From: Bacilli bacterium
GTDB lineage: Bacteria; Bacillota_I; Bacilli_A; RF39; UBA660
Reading direction: 5' to 3'
DNA length: 64,000 nucleotides
Assembly: GCA_022009835.1 (NCBI GenBank)
Contig: CP091726.1
Location: 992,001-1,056,000, forward strand
The position numbers and the translations under genes were made by a program. A model generated the notes under the pieces. That model saw only the letters and a program-made list of their open reading frames with translations, ran no database searches and was not told the origin of the DNA. This document shows, piece by piece, positions 53,642 through 63,654 of this stretch (its first letter is position 1; each line of letters starts with the position of its first letter).

Positions 53642-54062
53642 TTAATTATTTCTTTTTCTCTTTTTAGCACCGTATTTACTTCTACCTTGTTTTCTATTTT
53701 GAACTCCAGCAGTATCTAAAGTACCTCTAATGATGTGATATCTAACACCGATTAGGTCTTTTACTCTACCGCCTCTAATTAAAACAACACTGTGCTCTTG
53801 TAAATTGTGTCCAATTCCTGGAATATAGCAAGTAACTTCCATACCATTAGATAATCTAACTCTGGCATATTTTCTTAATGCTGAGTTTGGTTTCTTAGGT
53901 GTTGTAGTACCAACTCTTGTACATACTCCTCTTTTTTGAGGTGATACTTGTACAGTGTGTTTCTTTTGGAATACTATTTTTTCCTACTAATAATACTGGA
54001 GATTTGCTCTTTCTTACTTTCTTACTTCTAGGTTTCTTAGTTAATTGGTTAATTGTAGGCAT
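53642..54062 (-). CDS. rpsL: 30S ribosomal protein S12
   Basis: About 139 residues: [40 protein letters not shown] (containing the Lys linked to streptomycin response) and [20 protein letters not shown] followed by [16 protein letters not shown]. The position usually Pro in KDLPGVRYH is Ile here. One slip near 53975 breaks the frame. First gene of the str operon. Confidence 0.97.
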
Positions 54063-54118
54063 TTTCTCACTCCTTTCTTACACATATCCTGGTGTTTCAT
54101 TTTTAATATTTAATATAA

Positions 54119-54137
54119 GTTTTGTCCACGACAAAAC
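54119..54137 (-). promoter_or_regulatory. Hairpin in the rpsL leader
   Basis: GTTTTGTC/GACAAAAC with a three-base loop, about 55 bases upstream of the rpsL ATG and downstream of its probable promoter. It may be a ribosomal-protein leader element; no T run, so it is not a terminator. Confidence 0.4.
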
Positions 54138-54159
54138 CTAAAAAAATACCAGCAACAAT

Positions 54160-54192
54160 AATATATCATTTTTTTAAAAAAATATTAGTCAA
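54160..54192 (-). promoter_or_regulatory. Probable promoter of the str operon
   Basis: TTGACT (54187-54192) and TATATT (54160-54165) on the minus strand. The 21-base spacer contains T and A runs that may be overlong by sequencing error, so the true spacing could be 17-18. Confidence 0.45.
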
Positions 54193-54312
54193 GTATTTTT
54201 TTAAATATTTCCTCTCTATTCTATGTAAAAATAGTAATATTTTTATACTATTTCAGTCTAATTATTAAGTATTAGATCTCTATTATTATCATAGTCTAGT
54301 AATAGAAGTCAC

Positions 54313-54364
54313 GATATCATATTTGAGAGTAAATACTTTCTAACCGATGTTTTACTATTTAAAA
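54313..54364. repeat. Conserved non-coding block, copy 2
   Basis: GATATCATATT, 12 bases, CTTTCTAAC, 13 bases, TTTAAAA, matching 19999-20052. Here GAGAGTAAAT (54325-54334) can also pair with ATTTACTCTC (about 54369-54378). Hairpins with short stems (TCTAAT/ATTAGA, CTATTA/TAATAG) follow at 54254-54308. The region 54193-54380 contains no gene. Confidence 0.5.
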
Positions 54365-54380
54365 CGAGAGATTTACTCTC

Positions 54381-54819
54381 TCATCATAGTGCTTTCTATT
54401 TCTTTTATTTCCTCAATAGATTTACCCGATACTGATTTTTCTCTTCATTCCAAGCCTTTAGTATTTCTCTATTGTTTGCTTCCATTACTGTATTTAGGAA
54501 CACTTCTTTCTCATCCATACTAGGTAACTCCTCTCCTAGAAAATAGGATAATTCTTCTATTGTACTAGCAGTAAGTGTACTTCCTATTCTCACTATATTA
54601 TCTTTACTGTTTTCATTATATATTATTTTTCTACATTTTTACAATATCCAAATTATATACAGAAAACAAATTAGTAGCTATTTCATTAACTGCTATATAG
54701 ACTAAATAGGCTTTTTTTCTAATAATATACCTCCTTTATTAGAAAAATTATTTAAATTAATCAACTTAATACTTCTATATATAAGGGTGCTATTTTTATT
54801 ATTTTTTTATTTCTGACAT
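54381..54819 (-). CDS. Hypothetical protein (frameshifted)
   Basis: An agaaaggag site precedes ATG 54819. With slips near 54805, 54715, 54650 and 54435, one coherent frame of about 145 residues appears: MSEIKNNKNS, SIKLINLNNFSNKGGILLEK, AYLVYIAVNEIATNLFSVYN, VRIGSTLTASTIEELSYFLG, EELPSMDEKEVFLNTVMEAN and a C-terminal KSIEEIKEIESTMMRE. Helical, acidic, no TM. No family recognised. It lies alone upstream of the str operon region. Confidence 0.45.
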
Positions 54820-55033
54820 TTGGTCTCCTTTCTTTATTATAGTTAATAGCACCTACTTATCCTAAAGATTATTTCTATAATCGATATTTGTATTTTATCA
54901 TAATGTGCAATTTCTCCTTCACTATATATAAACAAATTTTTTTCCGAATTTTTGTTAAAAAAATTAAAAAAATACAAACAAAAAAAGCAAGCGATTAATT
55001 AACTTCTAGTTAACAAAAAAATAAATAAAAAAA
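54820..55033. other. Gap without a gene
   Basis: AT-rich; only short ORFs without ribosome-binding sites. It probably holds the promoter of the 54381 gene near its left part and ends at the spoVS terminator. Confidence 0.4.
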
Positions 55034-55057
55034 TTAAAAAGAAGCTATTTAGCTTCT
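55034..55057 (-). terminator. Intrinsic terminator of spoVS
   Basis: AGAAGCT/AGCTTCT around a four-base loop, with TTTTT on the minus strand, overlapping the stop codon. Confidence 0.75.
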
Positions 55058-55305
55058 ACTATTAACTTAATCGCAGTTCGCTCTTCTCCATCAATATTAA
55101 TATCAATAAAAGCTGGGGTACACACTAAATTCATACCTGATGGAGCTACAAATCCTCTAGCTATGGCAATACCTTTAATGGCTTGATTAAGAGCTCCTGC
55201 TCCTATTGCTTGAACTTCTACTACTCCCCTTTCTCTAAATACATTAGCAAGTGCTCCTGCTACTCTATTAGGATTTGACTTTGATGAAACTTTAATTGTT
55301 TCCAT
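55045..55305 (-). CDS. spoVS: Stage V sporulation protein S
   Basis: 86 intact residues: METIKVSSKSNPNRVAGALA, RGVVEVQAIGAGALNQAIKG and VAPSGMNLVCTPAFIDINID, the full SpoVS (Alba-like) sequence pattern. In Bacillus it affects septation and coat assembly; the family also occurs in non-sporulating bacteria, where it may bind nucleic acid. The start is set at ATG 55305; the longer open frame upstream is not conserved in character. Confidence 0.95.
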   Translation of the reverse strand: METIKVSSKSNPNRVAGALANVFRERGVVEVQAIGAGALNQAIKGIAIARGFVAPSGMNLVCTPAFIDINIDGEERTAIKLIVEAK

Positions 55306-55378
55306 AATAATTTTATCATTCCTTTCTTCTACATTAATATATATGTTATAAAAAGAAAGAATATGAAAGAAAGAATAA

Positions 55379-56036
55379 CTATATATCATTATTCTTCCTT
55401 CTATACATCATATAAGTAATAACACATAAAATAATTAATACAATAAAACCAATTATCTGGAAAGTAGTAACTTTCTTAACTTCTTTTCCGCTACTATAAT
55501 CTAACTCTTTAGAAATATTCATAAATATATCTATATTATTACTATCTTTAATAGTCCATTTATAAACATTACCATCTATTTTTTTAGCATTACTTTCTAT
55601 AACAGCATTATTACTAGTAACATTAATATTAATCTTATCGGCATATTTACAATAAAATTTACCACTTAGTCTTACATATAAATACTCGTCATTTTTCTTC
55701 AATTAAATGATTTTTCAAAACAAGTGTTTATAATATTAGATTTATTAAAATTATTATTATAAGTATAAGTAAAATTATAATTAATCTTATTACCTTTATC
55801 ATCAATTGTTCTTAAATAAACTGAATCACTATCAAATAAAAAGCATTTTGATCGTTATTTAAAAAACTATATATTTCATTTTCACTAGTATCACTGCTTT
55901 TTATCTCATACTCACTTTTTGATACTGTACCAGAAATATTTTCAGTAATGGTATTACCTTCTATATTTAAATTATAATTAGCAGTACACCCAGTAAGTAT
56001 AAATAATATAAATAATCTACCAAGTCTCTTCTTCAT
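55379..56036 (-). CDS. Lipoprotein with C-terminal TM anchor (frameshifted)
   Basis: Signal peptide with lipobox LTGC (MKKRLGRLFILFILTGCTAN), beta-rich ectodomain (LNIEGNTITENISGTVSKSE, YVRLSGKFYCKYADKIN, then NAVIESNAKKIDGNVYKWTI), and a C-terminal TM (IIGFIVLIILCVITYMMY) with basic tail. Layout resembles LppM-type envelope proteins. Slips at about 55835 and 55700. Directly upstream of spoVS and downstream of the CHAP gene, same strand. Confidence 0.6.
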
Positions 56037-56048
56037 ATTAGCCTCCCC

Positions 56049-57122
56049 TTAATAAAATGTTCCATAAGCAATAACAATTTCATCCGAAGTATTATATTCT
56101 TTTTCTTTAACTGTACCAGGACTACCAGAATTACCCTCAACAGTATGAATAGTAGAACCACTAACACTGGTTACAATACCAACATGATCAGCACATTTAT
56201 TACTACCATTCCATTTACCATAATTATTTCGACAATAGCCATTTTTCCATTGGAACCAAATAATATCTCCTATTTTAGGTGTATAACTACCACCATAAGT
56301 TTTTGATTTGTAAAAACCAAGTCCGCTTACTCTATTGCCTTGAAAAGCTGGCCAAAGACCACTAGCGATACCATCGCTAATAGAACCATTCTTATTAAGA
56401 TAACTATATAATGTACTACCATCACTCATTTTTGTATTCTTAAGAGCCCATGTTGTAAAGTAAGCACACCAAGCATTAGAACTATTACCATATTTTAAAT
56501 TATTATTATTTCTTCCTACTTCTCCTAAAGCCGTATTAACTAAACTATTAGCCGCTAATACAAGACTTCCATTACTAGCAGAAGATTCTCCTTTACTACT
56601 AGGATCTTTTGAGACAACATCTCCTTTATTTATTGTACTAGGGGTTACATTACTATTATCATTATCATCATCAGTTGAAGGAATATTTGTATTAGGTTTA
56701 TGATTACCACTATTATTATCTTTATTATCTTTAACTATAACATTATTCTTTTTTTGTTCTTCCATTACCTTTTCTTCGATCTTTAATAATTCATCATAAT
56801 AATCAAAACTACCACTTTTGGCATTAGTAATACATGTCCTATAACTAACCGACAGACCAATTCCATCTAAAAAGTCCATTAAAACATTAACTATCCATGG
56901 AATACAAAAAACTACTATTGCATAAATAACTCTTTTTCCTATTAGTTTCGTATTCTTTATATCCTTCTCATCACCAGATATTACAACTTTACTAAAGTCT
57001 ACCATCATCATAACAATTAAACCAATAGGTATCAATACAAAAGCAATATCAAGTAATAACGATGCAAAATATATTATTCTAAGTATCATCGGATTTTGGC
57101 AAGTATCTAACAAAATATACAT
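56049..57122 (-). CDS. Membrane protein with C-terminal CHAP (NlpC/P60-like) domain
   Basis: 357 intact residues. N-terminal ~85 residues have two or three TM segments (IIYFASLLLDIAFVLIPIGL and VIYAIVVFCIPWIVNVLMDF) in a pattern like the small pilin-like TrbC/VirB2-type membrane proteins. A Lys/Glu helix and an Asn/Asp/Ser-rich linker follow. The C-terminal CHAP domain has the catalytic Cys (NAWCAYFTTWAL) and His (DHVGIVTSVSG), then HTVEGNSG. CHAP domains cut peptidoglycan amide bonds. The gene ends 13 bases before the lipoprotein start. Confidence 0.75.
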   Translation of the reverse strand: MYILLDTCQNPMILRIIYFASLLLDIAFVLIPIGLIVMMMVDFSKVVISGDEKDIKNTKLIGKRVIYAIVVFCIPWIVNVLMDFLDGIGLSVSYRTCITNAKSGSFDYYDELLKIEEKVMEEQKKNNVIVKDNKDNNSGNHKPNTNIPSTDDDNDNSNVTPSTINKGDVVSKDPSSKGESSASNGSLVLAANSLVNTALGEVGRNNNNLKYGNSSNAWCAYFTTWALKNTKMSDGSTLYSYLNKNGSISDGIASGLWPAFQGNRVSGLGFYKSKTYGGSYTPKIGDIIWFQWKNGYCRNNYGKWNGSNKCADHVGIVTSVSGSTIHTVEGNSGSPGTVKEKEYNTSDEIVIAYGTFY

Positions 57123-57186
57123 TTAAAATCACTCCTTTATTTAAGTATACCTTAAAACTATTTCTTTTTCAAGAAAAAAAGAAGCA

Positions 57187-57387
57187 TTAATGTTTCTCAA
57201 TATGAATTAACCCTTCATAAACTTCTTCTAAAGCTCTTCCAATATTTTTTTCACATTTATACTCTTTAATTGGTTTCTGATAATAACCAGTTCTAGTCAT
57301 TTGTTTAGCTCTATCCGCTACTACATATACTAGTTCGTATTTAGAATCAACAATATTTAGGATTTTATCAATAGATGGATAAATCAC
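57187..57387 (-). CDS. rpoZ: RNA polymerase omega subunit
   Basis: About 66 residues: IYPSIDKILNIVDSKYELVY and VVADRAKQM, ending NIGRALEEVYEGLIHIE, the omega pattern. The GTG at 57387 is ten bases after aagggag; the open frame starts nine bases earlier. Omega helps assemble the polymerase. The usual neighbour gmk is not present. Confidence 0.9.
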   Translation of the reverse strand: MIYPSIDKILNIVDSKYELVYVVADRAKQMTRTGYYQKPIKEYKCEKNIGRALEEVYEGLIHIEKH

Positions 57388-57466
57388 TATTATCACACTC
57401 CCTTACAATATAAGAATATAACATATTATCAATAATTGCAATAGCATTTACATCAATTTTACATAA

Positions 57467-58628
57467 CTATTTATATTTACTATCAATACCATAATATTCT
57501 TCTAATGTAATCCAATCTCCATCATTATATAACTTACTAGCCATATCCTTACCAATATATCTAATATGCCATGGTTCATACATATAACCTGTAATATTAT
57601 CTTTTCCTTTAGGATATCTTATAATAAAACCATATAAATAACAATTTTCTTTAAGCCATTTACTCTCGCTAGTATTATCAAAACTCATATCAACACTATT
57701 AACATCAATTGCTAATCCTGTTTGATGTTCTGAATAACCTGCCCTTGCCGAATAAGTATCAGCATTCTCTTGCCCATCTCTTTTAACATAATTATTATAA
57801 ATATATTTTTGATCATTATATGATCGATATCCCGAAGATGGATAAATATTAAGACCAACACTAGTAGCGGCACTAACAAGTTCTGTAAATGCTGTTTTAA
57901 CATAATCAACCACTCTAATATAACCATTTATTGTAACTAAATTATTTGGAGCAAAATTACTAGGTAAAGAATAACTCTTATTAGCAATTATTACATCATC
58001 TACATAAGTAATGCCATAATAATTCTTAATCGTATACCCTTTAGAAGTCTTACTAACTTTAACATTCTCATTCTCTTTAACAATTACTTTAAACTCTTTT
58101 ATAGTTTCATTACCTGATGAATCTTTTGCTACATAACTCAAATTATATTCACCAGCAGTCTCAATATCATATTCACCTTTTTATAGTAACTGCTATTTCT
58201 TCTTTACTATTATCACTAGCGGTAATTCCCTCTAATAAATCAGGTTTATTAGTAAAAGCCGTAACTTCAATATCATGTACTCCATCTATATTAGGAGCAG
58301 TACTATCCTTAACTATTAAAGTAACTTCTTTTTTTTCATCTTTATAAGTAAATACTCCCTTATAAGTACCAGGTTTATATACTTTTACCTTCTTCTATAA
58401 AGTTGTCATTCCATACTATATCCTTAGTCTTATCATTATCCTTATATAAATAATCTTTAATTAGTGGTACATTATCTCCTGCTTCAATAGTAATCTTACT
58501 CTTATAAGTAAAAACATTAGTCTCTTTAACAATAACATAACCTATTACCCCAAACATAATAATAAAAATTATAATTAATAAAATAATTAAAAGTTTCTTT
58601 TTTTACTCTTCTTCTTTCTTCTTTCCAT
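57467..58628 (-). CDS. VanY-type D-Ala-D-Ala carboxypeptidase with Ig-like N-terminal domains
   Basis: One N-terminal TM (LLIILLIIIFIIMFGVIGY, across a slip), two Ig/HYR-like beta modules (about 58370-58150), and a zinc peptidase domain. The latter has IYPSSGYRSYNDQ, the SxHxxGxAxD motif in YSEHQTGLAIDV and the ExWH motif in YEPWHIRYIG. It trims the terminal D-Ala of peptidoglycan stems outside the membrane. The start at 58628 overlaps the 3' end of tdk. Slips near 58605, 58388 and 58182. Confidence 0.85.
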
Positions 58629-59219
58629 ACTTTCTCCTTAACTTCTTATAACAAGGTCTACATACCGAATCATAGTCTGCATCAATACCATCTATTGATA
58701 TTTGTTCACCTTCAAATACTGGAAGGTATTCCCCATTAACCCTATTTAATCTCAAATTAAAAGTAGCCTTCTCTCCACATTTACAAACAGCTTTAAGTTC
58801 CTCTAATTTATCCGCTACTTCAAACAATCTCAAACTACCAGGAAAAGCATGACCAAAAGCATCTGCTCTTAGTCCGTAGCAGAGTACTGGTATATTAAAC
58901 ATATCAACTACTTCTGTTAACTCATCTACTTGTTTAGGTGTCAAAAATTGTGCCTCATCGACAATTATACAATCAGTATTATTATCTATTAAATGATATG
59001 CAATCAAATTATAAACATCAACACTTGCTCCCACTACATAATCAGTATTAAGTTCTGCTCCTGCTCTATTCTGAATCTTACTACCAGCTTTCTTATCATC
59101 ACCAGGTTTCATAATCAAAACATGCATATCCTTTTCTTTATAATTATAATAAGTTTTTATGATATCTGTTGTCTTTCCACATTTCATTGGTCCATATTTA
59201 AAAATGTAATTTTTGCCAT
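58603..59219 (-). CDS. tdk: Thymidine kinase
   Basis: About 205 residues. P-loop GPMKCGKTTDII (one slip just before, at about 59200), Walker-B-like IIVDEAQFL, the lasso region with Thr/Gly-rich substrate loop, and a structural zinc site CKCGEKAT ... CRPCYKKL. Type II thymidine kinase of the salvage pathway. P-loops in this family more often read GPMFSGKT. It overlaps the carboxypeptidase gene downstream and follows the Xer gene by four bases. Confidence 0.92.
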
Positions 59220-59223
59220 ATTA

Positions 59224-60122
59224 TTACTCCTTACTTTTTTTAGCTCTTGGATGAGCCATATTATATGTTTTCTTTATTTGTTCATTAGTAATATGGGTAT
59301 ATATGCTTGTTGTATCAAGTGATTCATGTCCTAATAGTTCCTTAACGGTCATCAAATCCGCTCCCTCTTCTAACATATCCGTAGCAAAAGTATGTCTTAT
59401 TGTATGGGGACTTATCTTAATATCAAGGCCAGCCTTTCTAACTAATTTATCAATAATCATTCTAACATATCTATCTGATAATTTACCACCATTATGATTA
59501 AGTATCAAATACTCACTATTCTTCTTATTAAATAATAAATAACCATCATTAAGATATTTATCTAATGCTCTACTTGTATGATTATTATATAAAACTATTC
59601 TTTCTTTTTCTCCCTTACCAAGAACTTTAATACTTTTATTAATCCTATCTATATTCTTAATTTTTAATATTAACAAGTTCACTAACTCTAATACCTGTAG
59701 CATATAATAATTCAATAATTAAAGTATCTCTCTCTCCATTAGGAGTATCATCTTCACATACACTAAATATCTTATTTAACTCTTCATCATTTAAAAATTT
59801 TGGTAAATATAATTCTTTCTTGGGATTAGGAATACTATTAAAGTAATTACTATCTATAATATCTTCCTTAACTAAATAATTATAAAAAGCCTCTTATACT
59901 ACTTAGTTTTCTTGATATTGAATTTTTACTAATGCCATTATCATATAAGTATTTTAAATAATCTTTAGTAATATCTAAATCAATATCTAAAGTATTTCTA
60001 AAATTATTACCCAAAAATTCACTATACTCAATCAAATCATCATAATAAGAAAAGAATTGTCTTATCACTATACTTTTTTTACTACTTTTTAAATAGTCTA
60101 AATATTTATCTATATACTTCAT
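59224..60122 (-). CDS. Tyrosine recombinase, XerC/XerD type
   Basis: About 300 residues. N-terminal SAM-like domain (KYLKYL and ISRKLSSIRGF), catalytic domain with Arg in YATGIRVSELVN, Lys in LGKGEKERIV, PHTIRHTFATDML, LLGHESLDTT and the nucleophile Tyr in SIYTHIT. Size and motifs fit chromosome dimer resolution recombinases rather than phage integrases. Slips near 59890 and 59668. Co-directional with tdk. Confidence 0.9.
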
Positions 60123-60185
60123 ATTTACCACATACTAATTATAAAACATATATTTTAATAAGTAAAGAAAATAAACTATTAGTTT

Positions 60186-60217
60186 ACAAAAAAAATGTAT
60201 CTATTTTCTAGATACAT
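60186..60217 (-). terminator. Intrinsic terminator of rpmG-efp
   Basis: Nine-pair stem (ATGTATCTA/TAGATACAT), loop of five, then TTTTTTTT on the minus strand; it contains the efp stop. Confidence 0.85.
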
Positions 60218-60759
60218 ATTTACCATCTTTAGTAGATACAATTATCTCTTCATCTTGTTCAATGAATAAAGGTACTTTAACTAACATACCAGTCTCAATA
60301 ATAGCATCCTTAGTTGCGTTAGTAGCGGTATTACCTTTAATACCAGGTTCAGTTTTAGTAATAACAAAAGATATTTTTTTCAGGAAGTTCAATACCAAGC
60401 ATTTCGCCTTCGAAGAATATAAGAATTACCTCTAATCCTTCTTTAAGATATTTAACTTCATTCTCTATTTGTTTCTTATTTAACTCAACTTGTTCATAAG
60501 TTTCCATATTCATGAAACTATAAGTATCCCCATCTGCATAAAGAAATTGCATTTTTTGCTTTTCTACATGAGCAGTAGGAACTTTAATACCAGCATTAAA
60601 TGTATATTCTGCTATTGAACCAGTTCTTAGATTTTTAAGTTTAGCTTTAACAATCGCAGCTCCTTTACCTGGTTTAACATGATTAAACTCTAATACTTGA
60701 TATAAATTACCATCATAATTAATAGTTTGACCTGTTTTAAAATCATTAACATTAATCAT
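60201..60759 (-). CDS. efp: Elongation factor P
   Basis: About 186 residues: [20 protein letters not shown] with the KOW-like N-domain, tip loop [10 protein letters not shown] carrying the modifiable Lys position, OB domains with [11 protein letters not shown] and a C-terminal [20 protein letters not shown] followed by [13 protein letters not shown]. It relieves ribosome stalling at polyprolines. One slip at about 60378. rpmG ends inside its upstream region, so both are one transcript. Confidence 0.97.
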
Positions 60760-60771
60760 TTAGTTTACCTC

Positions 60772-60944
60772 CTATTTCTTTGTTTCTTTATGTTTTGTAG
60801 TCTTACGACAATGTCTACAATATTTGTTTAACTCCAACTTCTCTGGAGTGTTCTTTTTATTTTTTTCTTCTGTGTAATTAATATTTTTTTACACTCTTCA
60901 CACATTAAAGAAACTAATACTCTATTCTCATTCTTCTTAGCCAT
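60772..60944 (-). CDS. rpmG: 50S ribosomal protein L33
   Basis: About 56 residues: [55 protein letters not shown]. Two CxxC pairs make it the zinc-binding L33 form. Slips near 60890. It ends just before the efp ribosome-binding site. Confidence 0.9.
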
Positions 60945-61041
60945 TTTAATTCCTCCTCCCAAAGACATCTACCTAATTATACCATATTTTTATAAGAATT
61001 ATACAACCATTTTTTTACTTTTTTTCTCTTTTTTTCCTTTG

Positions 61042-61139
61042 TTTATGAAGCCTAATTCTAGTCTTCATAAATAGTTTTAAGCCTAATTCTAGTCTTAAAA
61101 CTAACAATATCTTTTATCATATATGAGCCTAACATATAT
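61042..61139 (-). repeat. Array of three perfect hairpins with a shared loop
   Basis: TTTATGAAG/CTTCATAAA (61042-61071) and TAGTTTTAAG/CTTAAAACTA (61072-61103) abut. They have different stems but the same 12-base loop CCTAATTCTAGT. A third, ATATATG/CATATAT (61119-61139), has loop AGCCTAA. On the minus strand the first two read AAG-ACTAGAATTAGG-CTT, like 47253-47308. No T run, no ORF; between rpmG and the YhcG paralogues. Confidence 0.7.
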
Positions 61140-61163
61140 ATTTATTATTACATTAATTACTTT

Positions 61164-61567
61164 TTAAATTGTTTCTCGTAATTCTCTTACACTCAAACTA
61201 TTCTTTTTCAGTTACACTGATATAATAATTAATTTCATTTATATCATTAAGTGATAATAGTTCAACATAATGGCTCCAAGATAATTCTGCAGACACTGTC
61301 TGCACTTTTTCTTTTACTTCAAAAAATTTTAACATAAGCCATAGATTTCTCTTACTATAACCTCTTCCAAGTTCTCTAGTGAGTCTTATAGAATAGTCTT
61401 TTATTATACCATTTCCATAATGTTTTCTTGCCTCTGAAAGTAATTTTTCCTACATTATAATAAGTACTAAGTTCATTTCTATTCTTAGAATAATCTTTTT
61501 ACTTTCTTATATACTTTATTATTTATTAATTCATTTTTTTAATTTCATCGTAATAGTTATTTATCAT
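61164..61567 (-). pseudogene. Truncated YhcG/DUF1016 paralogue (N-terminal domain only)
   Basis: Starts MINNYYDEIKK after tagggagg. Across slips it continues KDYSKNRNELSTYYNVGKLL, KVQTVSAELSWSHYVELLSL and SVRELRETI, then stops. These are the DUF1016 N-domain motifs, but the PDDEXK nuclease domain present in the two upstream paralogues is missing. About 135 residues. It is the last and most reduced of three tandem copies. Confidence 0.6.
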
Positions 61568-61577
61568 ATTAACCTCC

Positions 61578-62499
61578 CTATACTATTTCATAATCTCTTG
61601 TATATATTCTTTTATCACTAGAATATTCTATATAATAATGATTATCTCTTCTAGCTACAATTATTCCTATTGTTTTATTATTGTTAATACCTTTAATATG
61701 TTTATCAATATAATTCATATAAACTTCTATTTGGCCTATATGTTCCTTTTTTAATTCAGTTACCTTTAGTTCTACAACTACATAACAATTATATTTAATA
61801 TTGAAAAATAATAAATCAATATAGTTATAAGTATTATTTATTTTTAATTTTTATATTCACTGCCTATATAACTAAACCCATCTCCAAGTTCCTTCATGAA
61901 ACCTTCAATATCTTCAAGTATTAATCTTTTTCAATATCTTTTTCACTGATATTTTTCCTTATCTATACCTAGTTTATTTTTTTAATAATTATTGGATTCT
62001 TAATAGTATCACCAATACTTATTTCTTCTTTATTAATTAGTTTTAGTTTAGTATTATTATCTAGTCTTTGGTATTCTTTATTTTTTATTCTTTCTCTTAA
62101 TTGTCTATATGCTAAATTCTTACTTATTGCTGTTTCAATATAATAATTGATTTCATTTATATTACCGATTGGTAATAATTCTCTGTAATGACTCCAACTT
62201 AATTGGTGCCGCATTGCGGCACCTTTTTTTCAATTATTAAGTAAAATTGTCGCATTCTCTTTAATGTAGTTATGTTATATTTATTTCCAATTTCTTGAGA
62301 TAACTTTAATGAATACTCTTTTATCAAACCATCTCCATACTTGGCTCTATCTTCACCACCTTGGGCTTCAATTAATAATTTACCAACATTATAATAAGTA
62401 CTAAGTTCATTTCTATTCTTAGAATAATCTTTTATTTTTTTATATACTTCATTAGTTATTAATTCGTTTTTTTATTTCATCATAATAGTTATTTATCAT
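61578..62499 (-). CDS. YhcG-family (DUF1016) PDDEXK nuclease, middle paralogue (frameshifted)
   Basis: About 305 residues. N-domain with MINNYYDEIKKRINNEVYKK, STYYNVGKLLIEAQGGEDRA, LSWSHYRELLPIGNINEINY, QLRERIKNKEYQRLD; then GFMKELGDGFSYIG and the nuclease core DLLFFNIKYNCYVVVELKVT with the following LKKEHIGQIEVYMNYIDKHI. The ELK of the PD-(D/E)xK site is present. YhcG proteins are often found with restriction systems and mobile elements. Its start is 79 bases... upstream overlap-free from the next copy. Slips at 62475, 62215, 61975 and 61845. Confidence 0.75.
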
Positions 62500-62509
62500 A
62501 CAAACCTCC

Positions 62510-63449
62510 CTATACTATTTCATAATCTCTTGTATATATTCTTTTTATCACTAGAATATTCAATATAATAATGATTATCTCTTCTAGCTACAATTATTCC
62601 TATTGTTTTATTATTTGTAATACCTTTAATATGTTTATCTATATAATTCATATATACTTCTACTTGTCCTATATGTTCTTTCTTTACTTCAGTTACTTTT
62701 AATTCTACAACTACAAAAGAGTTATATATATAATTAAATAGTAATAAATCTATATAATTGTACGTATTATTTATTTTTAATTTTATATTCGTTTTCTATG
62801 AATGAATATCCTTCACCTAATTCTTTTTTAAAAAAAGATGGTATATCTTCAAGTATTAATCTTTGTAATATCTTTTTCACTGATATTTTTCCTTATCTAT
62901 ACCTAATTTATTTTTTTAATAATTATTGGATTTTTTTAATAGTATCGCCAATACTCATTTCTTCTTTATTAATTAGTTTTTAGTTTAGTATTATTATCTA
63001 GTCTTTGGTATTCTTTATTTTTAATTCTTTCTCTTAACTGTCTAACGCTTAAATTGTATTTTTTTCAGTTGTATTGATATAATAATTAATTTCATTAATA
63101 TCATTAAATGATAATAATTCAACATAGTGGCTCCAATTTAATTTGGCAGACAATGTCTGCCCTTTTTCACATAACAGATAAAATTTTCTCATATTTTTCA
63201 AATTTCTAGTTGAATATCCTTTACCAACTTCTTGAGATAACTTTAATGAATACTCTTTTATTAATCCATCTCCATACTTGGCTCTATCTTCACCACCTTG
63301 GGCTTCAATTAATAATTTACCAACATTATAATAAGTACTAAGTTCATTTCTATTTTTTTAGAATAGTCTTTTTACTTTCTTATATACTTCATTATTTATT
63401 AATCCATTTTTTTAATTTCATCATAATAGTTATTAACTACATCTTTCAT
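62510..63449 (-). CDS. YhcG-family (DUF1016) PDDEXK nuclease, first paralogue (frameshifted)
   Basis: Starts MKDVVNNYYDEIKK after aggtga. It has the same domain order as the middle copy and very similar DNA over most of the C-terminal two thirds, which points to a recent tandem duplication. The N-domain has KVGKGYSTRNLKNMRKFYLL-like text, then KLNWSHYVELLSF and DINEINYYINTTEKN. The nuclease part reads NCYVVVELK-like (here SFVVVELKVTEVKKEHIGQV). Slips at 63405, 63355, 63060, 62985, 62935, 62780 and 62545. Ends 11 bases before the next paralogue's start. Confidence 0.7.
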
Positions 63450-63654
63450 ACTATTTTTCACCTCGAAAGCAGCATAACAAATTATTAAATTAATTGCAAA
63501 TCATCAAAAAAGTATTTTGTCCACGAAAAAAAGAGGAGAAAAAAACATCTTTTCTCGCATTAAAAAAACTTTTTTTCTCCATAAAATATTCTTCAAAAAA
63601 ACCCTTTTTTAGAAGAAACTATAAATTTACATATATTTTTATACTTAATATAAG

